Source: an uncultured Rhodopirellula sp.
GTDB lineage: Bacteria; Planctomycetota; Planctomycetia; Pirellulales; Pirellulaceae
Reading direction: 5' to 3'
Length of the DNA: 11,514 nucleotides
Assembly: GCA_913061385.1 (NCBI GenBank)
Contig: CAJXTM010000043.1
Coordinates: 1 to 11,514 of the forward strand
Position numbers and translations under genes: made by a program. The notes under the pieces were generated by a model, which ran no database searches, was not told the origin of the DNA, and worked only from the letters and a program-made list of their open reading frames with translations. Numbering within the stretch: position 1 is the stretch's first letter; each line of letters opens with the position of its first letter. Below, in pieces: positions 1-7,864 of this stretch.

Positions 1-48
1 CGAGATCAGCCTCGGTCTCGTGGGCTCGGAGATGTGTATAAGAGACAG
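1..48. other. Nextera i7 sequencing adapter (artefact)
   Basis: This is synthetic library sequence. Bases 1-6 match the end of the P7 primer, 7-14 are the 8-base index CAGCCTCG, and 15-48 are the transposase read-2 adapter. The adapter ends in the 19-base Tn5 mosaic end AGATGTGTATAAGAGACAG at 30-48. Genomic sequence begins at 49. A minus-strand frame read through it gives the false peptide tail LLYTSPSPRD, known as a contaminant in protein databases. Confidence 0.99.
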
Positions 49-1958
49 CCCAAGGGTGGTGTCCAAACAAAAACTGGAAGGCGGTCATAAGTGGCCTTCG
101 TACCGACCCACCAATGCTTGAGATCCACTTGCCGCACTTGCAAACCCAATGGTAATAAGGTGCCGCCAAGTGTGCTTCCGGCATTTTCTTGCTTGTGTGG
201 CAGCAGTAAACGTTCCGGTGGCGCACCACGGCGAACGGTATCCTGCCAATTGAAAACGCATGTTGCCTGATTCAGTTTCGCTGTCCGCCGCAGCAGACCC
301 GCGATGCTGATGGGGGCGTCCAACTGCGGGCCAAATTCACCATCGGACAGCACGGCCCATTCAGCATCCGTATCATTAACCTCACGTGCCCACCGCCTGA
401 ATCTTGCATCCTCTACTTTGGGCGCAACCTCACGCATCCGTCGCAAGGCCTCCGTCGCAAAACAAGCCAACTGGGTAATTTCTCGTGGGTTTGAATTACC
501 GTTCTCTCCAGCAAGAAATTCTTGCAAAAACTCCCCCGCTGAAATGCTGCCAGCACCAAAGTCATCAACCGCCATCAACTTACTGGCAGCTTCATCAAAA
601 ACCTCGTCCTTCAAAGTCATCAACAACAGGGTTTGCTGTTCCCGGATTTCTGCGTTCAGAATTTCCGCAGTCTCATCGAGTAGTTCCCGGGCAGAACGCC
701 AGGCCTTCGTAGTAGGCACCGATTGCTGGATATCCGCTCCCGCTAAGTCAAACGACGGCCAATCCATTTGAATAGGGACCCCTGTAACTTGACTGATCAA
801 CAACATCAGATCGCTGGCAGGATAACCGTTCGACGCAAGGGCAAGGCGAATTGCAAGATCAGCTCTCAGATCAAGTGCTTCAGGGACGATCGGTATGCGT
901 AAATCATTATCATCTTCCTCTGCGGCTGCTTCTAGCTTGACCTCTTCCATGGTTGGTGGAGCTTGCAGGGTTGGTTTTGCCTGCGTTCCGTCATCAAGCA
1001 GAAACCGAGTGTACTGTGCAAGTTCCGGAGGCAGATCCTGCATCCCCGCGATGACGTCAGGGTCGTCAGTTCCCTGCGTCATTGCTGGATCGCTTGTGCC
1101 CGGATCACTTGTGCCCGGATCGCTTGTGCCCGGATTTTCGGACAAAGAGCCAGCTCCCGGATTGCTTGGTGGATCAAGTACTGATTCCGGTAATAGATCA
1201 CTTGGAATCGACGGATTGACTCCCACATCACTGGCTGTCACGCCGGCTGTCATCGATGTTGGATTGCCATCAGCACCGTGTTCACTGTCCGCGGCTGAAC
1301 TGACTGGATCTCCAGCTCCCGTCTGAGGGGCAACAGGCTGTTGGGGGCTCGAAAGATCCGGCGTTGTGGAGGGCGTCTGATCCTGACTGACGCCTGAGGC
1401 GGTTATTGAGCGGCTATCTACCTGTTCAAAAGTTGCTTCTGTCTTTGGATTCTTATCAAGATCAGTCGACGCCTGCTCAATCGAATCGTCGGGTTGATTT
1501 GTGGCAGTTGATACTTGCCGAATTTCCTGCTTTCCCCACGAAGTAACAAACCAGCCAAAAAACATGACGGCTGCTATCAACCCAGTTGCAGAGAGCGCAA
1601 TAACGAGTGCGATCTGACGTGACTTTTGAGTCTTTGTGCTTTGCCAGTCAGGATGCATCGCTCCCGACAAACCATCGCTGTTTTCTGGAAGAACGGAATC
1701 GGCACCTGCAAATCCTTCGTCATTGCCTTGGGGTACCATCCCTATGGCAATCCTAGAATCAGTAGAGATTGCTTCCTCAGTAATGGCCTGGCTGTCCACT
1801 CCCGAACGTCCAATTTCGACTTGGCCATCCGGTCGGTTAATCTCCACCATCGACCCACACTTTGGGCAAGCAGCGATCGTACCAACAATTACCGGGTCAG
1901 AAACCCTGAGCTGACTCGCACAGGTCAGGCACTGGACTGCAAACGGCTGAAAAGACAA
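49..1958 (-). CDS. Zinc-ribbon, single-pass membrane protein with secretin-N/STN-like exported modules; C-terminus cut off
   Basis: About 636 residues remain; the 3' end is lost at the adapter, so total length is unknown. I chose the TTG at 1958-1956. It follows an AGAGG ribosome site by five bases, and it opens with SFQPFAVQC, the usual beginning of planctomycete zinc-ribbon proteins. The longer in-frame extension to 2093 looks non-coding. Seen in order (TTG = 1): a four-cysteine ribbon, C10-x2-C13 and C31-x2-C34; one hydrophobic helix at about 116-141; a Ser/Pro/Asp-rich linker at about 142-335 holding three DPGTS repeats (about 275-290); then a folded region. Segments at about 372-455 and 546-627 resemble each other and the short N-terminal domains of secretins and TonB receptors (helix, two short strands, a later L-x-x-L helix, then a strand). 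The ribbon is predicted cytoplasmic and the C-terminal part periplasmic. The molecular function is unknown. A link between a cytoplasmic metal or nucleic-acid site and the envelope is inference. Confidence 0.83.
1091..1135 (-). repeat. 15-bp tandem repeat, three copies, coding DPGTS
   Basis: The unit CGCTTGTGCCCGGAT (plus strand) occurs at 1091-1105, 1106-1120 and 1121-1135. Copies one and three are identical and copy two differs by one base. The unit length is a multiple of three, so copy-number change keeps the reading frame. It lies in the disordered linker of the zinc-ribbon membrane protein, just outside the transmembrane helix. Confidence 0.95.
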
Positions 1959-2051
1959 TGGAGCCTCTAAGGACAGAGTTCCGGAACAGTGAACAGATTC
2001 AATCCAACACGTGGCAACTGAGCAAGACACAAACGCAGGAAGCTTTGCTTT

Positions 2052-2081
2052 CCTTCGGACACCCGCCCTTCGGTCACCCGC
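2052..2081. repeat. 15-bp direct repeat, two copies
   Basis: CCTTCGGACACCCGC at 2052-2066 is followed immediately by CCTTCGGTCACCCGC at 2067-2081, with one mismatch. It lies about 95 bases upstream of the proposed TTG start of the zinc-ribbon gene, in what would be its promoter or leader. Part of a third copy (CACCC) may be present just downstream. Confidence 0.9.
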
Positions 2082-2251
2082 AGGCATTCGCACCCAGCCA
2101 CCCGTACTTAATTCTACGGCTCTGCAGGCTACCTTGCATCACAAACTCGCCGAGTCGCCTCATGGAATCGACGAAAGCAGAAACACAGCTTAGCCAAGTT
2201 AACATGACTCGGTGATTCAAAAGGGTGAGCCCAGTGGGTGCTGCTGCTTTA

Positions 2252-2286
2252 CAAAAAAATCGGACTGGCCCCTGAGGGCCACTCCG
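2252..2286 (-). terminator. Intrinsic terminator of the giant protease-like gene
   Basis: On the minus strand an 11-pair stem with one mismatch (arms CGGAGTGGCCC and GGGCCAGTCCG, plus strand 2261-2286) closes a TCAG loop. It is followed by seven T residues (A-run 2253-2259 on the plus strand). It starts 33 bases after the stop codon of the gene ending at 2320 and separates that gene from the next one. Confidence 0.92.
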
Positions 2287-2319
2287 ATCATTAATCATGA
2301 CTCGATAATCAGAAGTACA

Positions 2320-5300
2320 TCAACTCCAAACTTGATCAACGTCACCCGCTAAAAGGTCTAGCAAGCCGTTTTCTTCCTCGTCATCGCCAGCGTCTCTGCG
2401 AGTCCCCGACTCGGTGGGATCCAGCACTTCTGGTGCCTTAGGACAATCGGTGATCGCTATCTTGTCAGTTGAGCTCAGGTCGCCTGCTCCCAAATCGGTG
2501 AAGACATCATCTGTCGAGTTCGAATTGGCTGTGCCAATGTCATTCGCTCGAAGAACGAGTTGTTCGCCCTCACCACGGTTGGAAGACTTGAAACTTAAGA
2601 CCTGCAGTGCATCCGCCACACTGACCCGCCCGTTGCCATCGACATCCGGGAAGAAGTTGTTTGCAGAACCGCTTCCACCACTCTCTCCCTCACCAACAGT
2701 CCCTAACAAATTAATGACGAGAAGTGCGTCGATTGGTGTTACAAAACCATCGTTGTTAACGTCCTCGTTAGTGTTCTGATTTTGCTGTTGAGAACCCGCT
2801 GGGCTAATCGTGATTGTCAGGACATCGAGCCGAATATCTGCGATTGCAACCGGTTCGTTTTCAAGGAAGAGAAGCGTATCGTGTTGCGGTCGCAAATCTG
2901 CTGGCGAACCCTTGAACTGAACCGTGCCTGGCGCTGTCACGTCAAAGTAAATCGTCACCAGTTCCTTTGGATCATCGTTAGTGTAGGGGAAGTTGAAACT
3001 CGTGCCGTTACGAAGAGTTCCCACTTCATCAATGATGCCTGGGATGTTCGCAGTACCAGATCCAGCCGACGCATTGAATGCTGGAGTTCCGAACTCAACA
3101 TCAAAGTCGAAGTTGCCCGAAGTCGGTTCCACAGGAGCTAGATTGTCTGCTGCATAAAGGACATCCAAGTATCCGGCGTAAACGAGGGTCGCCAGACCTA
3201 GGTCTCGAGTATCATCAGCAGTGACTTGCAATCCAATCTCATCTCCTACCGTTACAAGAGACGGATCCAACATGTTACCACTCCGGTCAACAAGCGAGAA
3301 ATCAAATGCGACGACTGCTTGGCTATTTTGATCGCCCAGTGCCAGGGTGACCGAAGCAGACGAAACCACACCTTCGCTGGTAACGACGAAGTAACTGAAC
3401 TCTTCAAGCCCTGATGCACCAGTATTGGGCCGATAGCTCAGATAGTCATCTTGCAAATCACTTGGGGTACCGTTGTCTTCTACCAAGACGATACCTTTGG
3501 ACGAATTAGTCAGCAGGTCAAATTCGGTAATCGTTCCGGTGATACCGAGATTATCGTTATCGAGCACATCCAGAACGCTGCGGTTTGGACTGCTGTTTGT
3601 GATCACATCACCGTTCGAATCAAGCCCATCCGGGAATGAATCATCCACGGCTGCGGTAACAAATTCCGATGACGGCAAGATCGTCAGTTGGGCTGTATTG
3701 AACCGCAACTGCTGGATGGTCAACGCCACATCCTCTCCGTAGAGAGCACTTTCAGCTTGAGGACTATCGGTTGGATCACCTTGGAATTGAGCGATACCGG
3801 AGGCATTTGCCCTCATGGTCGCTTGGAAGAGTACTGCGGTCCCCGTATGCTCCTGCAGATCACCAAAGTTTTGCGTGCTCCCGACCTCATCCAACAACCC
3901 AGGTGTACTAGCATCTCCCAACTGGAAAGTACCACTACCACTGAAGAGTGGACCGAACTCAACATCAAAATCGAAGCCATCATTTGGAATACGATCAACC
4001 GTTGAAACTAGAGCCGAAGTGTACAGCAGGTCCAAGAAGGCGGAGGTAACGCCGTTGACAGGCCCAATTCGCAGATCATCAACCGTGACCCGAACCGTGA
4101 ATTCGTCTCCTACGGTGACATGGTCAATTGGGTTACCGTTCGTGGCATCCAAAATTTCGATGCCGTACTCAAGCAGGTCGTCAGTAAGCGAATCCGGAAG
4201 CATGTTGACAGTCACCGTAGCCTGATCAACTAAGCCGGCGCCGTCCTGAATCGTATACAAAAACTGCTCGGTCCCAGTAAAACCTGCTTGAGGTGTGTAG
4301 CGGATTGACTGACCGCCAGCGACGACCGAGATGACGCCACCTTCGGTGCCCGCGGAGACACTTGTGATTGCCAAACCGCCGTTGATACTCGCAATGTCGT
4401 TATCCAAGACCGCGAGAGGTCGATTCACTGAATTCGTGGGCACACCATAAATGTCGTCCAAAGCAATCGGCACATTCGATTGGAATTTGACGTTCACTGT
4501 CACTGAGGCCGTCGAAGTGTTACCAAACTGGTCACGCACCGTGTAGCTGAAGGTATCAAATCCGATGAAACCGCTTGCCGGTGTGTACGTGATTTGATTG
4601 CTGGACGGTGGTGGCACGATCCCAATGGTGCCAACTGTATTTAAACTATCGATGGTTAGAGGATTACCCGCCATTTGAAAGTCGTTCGCGAGCACGTCAA
4701 GAGGCACGCTGATGGAGTTCCGTGGTACCTCAAAGTAGTCGTCATTGGCGATTTCTGAACCACTCAACACAGTGACTTTGTGATCCTGAACTTCACCAGT
4801 TCCGGCGAACCCAGTAGCATCCAAATTGCCAGTCCTGCTGAGTCTGAAACGTGCGTAGGTGTCACCTGTCGGAGCATCCGAAGGCACGGGTACCGTAACC
4901 GTGTAAATAACGTTGGTTACTCCACTATTGACGGTGCGATTGGTTAGAAACCTCTCACCCGCATCATCAAAGTCACCATCCTGATTGAAGTCAAGAAAGC
5001 CTTGCAAGTAAGCCGTACCGCCAGTTGTGTTGGTGATCGTCACCTCAAAGTTGGACGTATTTCCCGGAGACAGCGGCGTCAGCTGTAAGACACCATCTTC
5101 ATCATTGATTATTTGATTCAAATCGTCTGCATCTGCGTCGATGGATGGGGTCCCATCTACATCGCGATCAGGCGCCGTCCCAATCGAAAGTCCATCCACG
5201 ATTCCGTGACGGGCACCGTCAGGAAGTGATGTGCCGTAGGAATTCGGAGCATCTCCGAAGTCAAGTGTTGAGCGGAAGCCGAAATTATACTCGTTCGATG

Positions 5301-7317
5301 CAGCAACTCCATCGAAGAAGATGTTGTGCTCACCGCTCGTGGGGAACGAAACTTGATATCCAGGTGTTGGCACCGCTCGGATCGTGTAATTTCCGGAATT
5401 TCCGAAGTTGAAGAAATAATTTCCATCCTCATCGGTGAGCGTATTCGTCTCACCAAGGTCTGGGCGATTATCGCCGTCGGCGTCGAGATACACGTAGATC
5501 CCCTCAAGCGGCATCTCACCCGCGTCCATGATGCCGTCTCCATCAACATCATCGAAAGCGACACCTGTTTTTACTCCGCTGACAATACCAAACCCGAATT
5601 CAAGACCCGGAACAGTTCCAGATGTGGGTATCGTGACGGAGATCGAAGTTGAGGTGGTTGCAAGATACTGTGCTGGCGCAACAGCACGAATGTCGACAGT
5701 GCCCACCTGAACGTCCAGCGTGAAGGCACCGCTTGCGGTAGTGACAGTCGTGGGTTCGCCCACTGTGTAGGCACCATTCGCATCAACATCAGCAAAAACA
5801 GTTACGCCCTGAAGCCCACCATCGGAGCTTCCATTGCCATCTAGATTCCCATCAAGGAAAACCCGCCCCGTAACACCACCGCCAATCGTACCGGTGGACA
5901 GTAGATGTGCCAGCGTGTTCGTAATCTCGCTCTTGCCGATAAAAAGTGCCTCGGTGACACTAAAAAAGTCATCTTCAAAGACCGGATCGATATCATCGCT
6001 GGTTCCGAAAATCAAGTCCGGACCTATACCAGTCCCATAAATCAGAGCGGGGGTACCACCTTCATCGGAAAGCGTCCCAATCGAGTTTGATCCATCAGTA
6101 TGGGCCATACCCAGAGTGTGCCCTGCCTCATGAGCGGCAACACTACCGATGAAGAAGCCTGCTAGATCTATCAAGCTCTTCGTCGGGCTAATGGGGATGT
6201 CGGCCATCGCTATGGCTGTATCGACGAAATTGACAAAAGCGACTTGGCTCATGTCAAAGTTACCAATATCCACTGTCTGAGCGATACCAAACGGTGGAAT
6301 CGTATCCTCGTTGCCACCAATGAAGATACGTGTCAAACGCGGATCGTTCAAGGCAATCTGCCCACCATGATCTCGGCTATTCAATACGCGAATCCCGTAT
6401 TCACCAGGATTTCCTGATGCAACAAAATCTCCGTTCTCACCGGTTTGGGTCAGATCCTCGAATACATCAACAACCTGACTGACAACCCCATCGATGACCT
6501 CATTTACCGCTGCGATGTCAGTACTCTCTAAACCGATCAGGGGCAGCGACTCGGCGAGGCCTGGAATACGAATGAAGCCAGATGAACCCAGCAAGTTCCC
6601 ATCAATCACATCACCATCGAAGTCCAGATAAACGATCTGAGCATCGCCAACTTCCAACTCCTCAGTTATGGGACGATAAGCACGAAGACCGATCGTGTAT
6701 CTCCCCCCCGCCAACGACACAACATCAGGAGCCACAGTCAAGAAATACGTTCCCTCCCTAGGCACCACCCAAGCGCCCGTCGCATTGCCGGCGTCCTGCA
6801 GTGGAGCTTGCGGAATTGCGAACGGCGCAACACTGCCAAAAACGGTTTTTCCGAAAGAGTCACGAACCACAAACTGAGTTGCCGCCCCATTAACGGCAAC
6901 ATCGAGAATGTCACCTCCTCGCAGATCCATCGCGAAGGTATCTAGATCAGCCGTGATACCTGTCTGCGTCTGTCCTGGCAAGGTTGGCAAGAAACCAAAG
7001 ATGTCGACAGTATCTTGCTCGCCAAAACCTGTGCCGACTGGCACCTGATCAGCATTGTAAATCGAGTTGTTCAGTCCCGTCTGCAGAAAGCCTTCGGACT
7101 CGTTGAAAGTGAAGGCCTGAACCGCACCGACATTTCGGGCGAACGAGTACTCTGGCAAGTCATCAGGCGCTGGGGCAGTGGGTAAATCCTGCATCACGGC
7201 GAGTAGTCGCCGATCCTCCAGCCCCTGGATGTTCAAACGCCGCCGATTTTTAAGTCGGTTCGAACGCTTGATTTTTTTGTCAGATCGTGTTGTTTTTGCT
7301 TGATTTCGTTTGATCAT
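2320..7317 (-). CDS. Giant secreted metzincin-like zinc protease with GEVED, Ig-like, cohesin-like and dockerin modules
   Basis: Complete, 1665 residues, ATG start (weak GGTAGAG site upstream) to TGA. Domains seen: a very basic N-terminus (13 K/R in 27 residues) leading to LEDRRLLA at 33-40, the planctomycete LEPR-XLL-like motif; a PPC-like beta domain at about 105-213; a metalloprotease domain at about 225-475 with HEAGHTLGMAH at 396-406 (HExxHxxGxxH: H396, H400 and H406 for zinc, E397 catalytic); SdrD_B-like calcium-type modules at about 481-577 and 582-682; a GEVED domain at about 685-850; cadherin-like Ig (Big_9) modules at about 856-944, 950-1040 and 1222-1328; cohesin-like modules at about 1046-1214 and 1335-1505; two dockerin repeats at 1519-1538 and 1558-1577; an acidic tail. 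Probably exported and calcium-stabilised, acting at the cell surface or on extracellular polymers; the substrate is unknown. Odd points: no hydrophobic signal peptide, no Met-turn methionine, a single cysteine (C1625). Catalytic activity is therefore uncertain. Confidence 0.93.
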   Translation of the reverse strand: MIKRNQAKTTRSDKKIKRSNRLKNRRRLNIQGLEDRRLLAVMQDLPTAPAPDDLPEYSFARNVGAVQAFTFNESEGFLQTGLNNSIYNADQVPVGTGFGEQDTVDIFGFLPTLPGQTQTGITADLDTFAMDLRGGDILDVAVNGAATQFVVRDSFGKTVFGSVAPFAIPQAPLQDAGNATGAWVVPREGTYFLTVAPDVVSLAGGRYTIGLRAYRPITEELEVGDAQIVYLDFDGDVIDGNLLGSSGFIRIPGLAESLPLIGLESTDIAAVNEVIDGVVSQVVDVFEDLTQTGENGDFVASGNPGEYGIRVLNSRDHGGQIALNDPRLTRIFIGGNEDTIPPFGIAQTVDIGNFDMSQVAFVNFVDTAIAMADIPISPTKSLIDLAGFFIGSVAAHEAGHTLGMAHTDGSNSIGTLSDEGGTPALIYGTGIGPDLIFGTSDDIDPVFEDDFFSVTEALFIGKSEITNTLAHLLSTGTIGGGVTGRVFLDGNLDGNGSSDGGLQGVTVFADVDANGAYTVGEPTTVTTASGAFTLDVQVGTVDIRAVAPAQYLATTSTSISVTIPTSGTVPGLEFGFGIVSGVKTGVAFDDVDGDGIMDAGEMPLEGIYVYLDADGDNRPDLGETNTLTDEDGNYFFNFGNSGNYTIRAVPTPGYQVSFPTSGEHNIFFDGVAASNEYNFGFRSTLDFGDAPNSYGTSLPDGARHGIVDGLSIGTAPDRDVDGTPSIDADADDLNQIINDEDGVLQLTPLSPGNTSNFEVTITNTTGGTAYLQGFLDFNQDGDFDDAGERFLTNRTVNSGVTNVIYTVTVPVPSDAPTGDTYARFRLSRTGNLDATGFAGTGEVQDHKVTVLSGSEIANDDYFEVPRNSISVPLDVLANDFQMAGNPLTIDSLNTVGTIGIVPPPSSNQITYTPASGFIGFDTFSYTVRDQFGNTSTASVTVNVKFQSNVPIALDDIYGVPTNSVNRPLAVLDNDIASINGGLAITSVSAGTEGGVISVVAGGQSIRYTPQAGFTGTEQFLYTIQDGAGLVDQATVTVNMLPDSLTDDLLEYGIEILDATNGNPIDHVTVGDEFTVRVTVDDLRIGPVNGVTSAFLDLLYTSALVSTVDRIPNDGFDFDVEFGPLFSGSGTFQLGDASTPGLLDEVGSTQNFGDLQEHTGTAVLFQATMRANASGIAQFQGDPTDSPQAESALYGEDVALTIQQLRFNTAQLTILPSSEFVTAAVDDSFPDGLDSNGDVITNSSPNRSVLDVLDNDNLGITGTITEFDLLTNSSKGIVLVEDNGTPSDLQDDYLSYRPNTGASGLEEFSYFVVTSEGVVSSASVTLALGDQNSQAVVAFDFSLVDRSGNMLDPSLVTVGDEIGLQVTADDTRDLGLATLVYAGYLDVLYAADNLAPVEPTSGNFDFDVEFGTPAFNASAGSGTANIPGIIDEVGTLRNGTSFNFPYTNDDPKELVTIYFDVTAPGTVQFKGSPADLRPQHDTLLFLENEPVAIADIRLDVLTITISPAGSQQQNQNTNEDVNNDGFVTPIDALLVINLLGTVGEGESGGSGSANNFFPDVDGNGRVSVADALQVLSFKSSNRGEGEQLVLRANDIGTANSNSTDDVFTDLGAGDLSSTDKIAITDCPKAPEVLDPTESGTRRDAGDDEEENGLLDLLAGDVDQVWS

Positions 7318-7864
7318 CTAGTGTCTCTACCAAATTCGCGACTGACGGCGTTTCAGGGTTTTCGTCGGAACGGTTTAAAAGGATGAACAGGGTCACAGAA
7401 GAGCTGGCTCGATGCTCGAAAGTGGATTCTTGCCATTCTCGAGACGCACGCCTGCTTGCGCATTGTCTAGCATCGGTAAAAACGTTCGCGATCGTTTGCC
7501 AAACAGCCGGTAGCTCCCCATGCACCGGTTAAGGGCTCTGGGAAGTATAGGATATTCAGGCATTCTACGTTTGCGATTCTAATTACAGCCGGTAAGGTGT
7601 CAACGAAACGCATGTTATCGGATGCATTGCAGGTACCAAAGTTCCGACAAGTCACCCAGAATCCTATTAATCGGACCAAACAGATTCTAAACGGCAGTCG
7701 CCGAAAAGGTGTTCACATGTCCAGTCATCCACAGCACTGATCGGGATTTCCCCAATAAAACATGGCATTTGGGTTAGTTCAGCGCACAAAAAAACCCGCC
7801 TCGATTCAGCGAGGCGGGTTTTATTGGCTCTTAGTAAGAATGTTCCCATCAGATGGGTGTTTGC
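7318..7864. other. Intergenic region upstream of the giant gene
   Basis: This 547-base gap should carry the promoter and leader of the minus-strand gene starting at 7317, and it contains the terminator of the gene that stops at 7865. Three short minus-strand frames (7280-7525, 7467-7679, 7667-7849) have random-looking composition and weak starts, and I do not call them genes. I see no RNA gene. Confidence 0.75.
7788..7822 (-). terminator. Intrinsic terminator of the BBP7-like gene
   Basis: A perfect 13-pair stem has arms AAAACCCGCCTCG (7791-7803) and CGAGGCGGGTTTT (7810-7822) around an ATTCAG loop. On the minus strand it is followed by a run of T (A-run 7788-7794 on the plus strand). It lies about 42 bases after the stop at 7865. 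The T-rich plus-strand side could also work in the other direction, but no plus-strand gene ends here. Confidence 0.95.

Larger units (their letters stand above)
1959..2319. other. Intergenic region between the membrane protein and the giant protease-like gene
   Basis: This 361-base gap holds the terminator of the upstream minus-strand gene (2252-2286), a 15-base direct repeat (2052-2081), and presumably the promoter of the zinc-ribbon gene, for which I see no convincing -35/-10 pair. Short frames across it look random, and one of them crosses the terminator. Confidence 0.8.

Noticed and set aside
1959..2093. N-terminal extension of the zinc-ribbon protein to the ATG at 2093
   Set aside because: The 45 residues look random, the stretch includes a non-coding direct repeat, and a better start with a ribosome site lies at 1958.
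2074..2298. 74-codon minus-strand frame
   Set aside because: It runs over the intrinsic terminator of the upstream gene, has no ribosome site and looks random.
2414..6877. Many plus-strand frames opposite the giant gene
   Set aside because: They are antisense shadows of a long, well-supported coding region with clear domains.
7280..7525. 81-codon minus-strand frame overlapping the start of the giant gene
   Set aside because: It begins with GTG, has random composition, and its end is only the shifted frame of the real gene. Translational coupling is possible but unsupported.
7467..7849. Two minus-strand frames (7467-7679, 7667-7849)
   Set aside because: They overlap each other; one starts in the terminator region of the neighbouring gene, and neither shows a recognisable domain.
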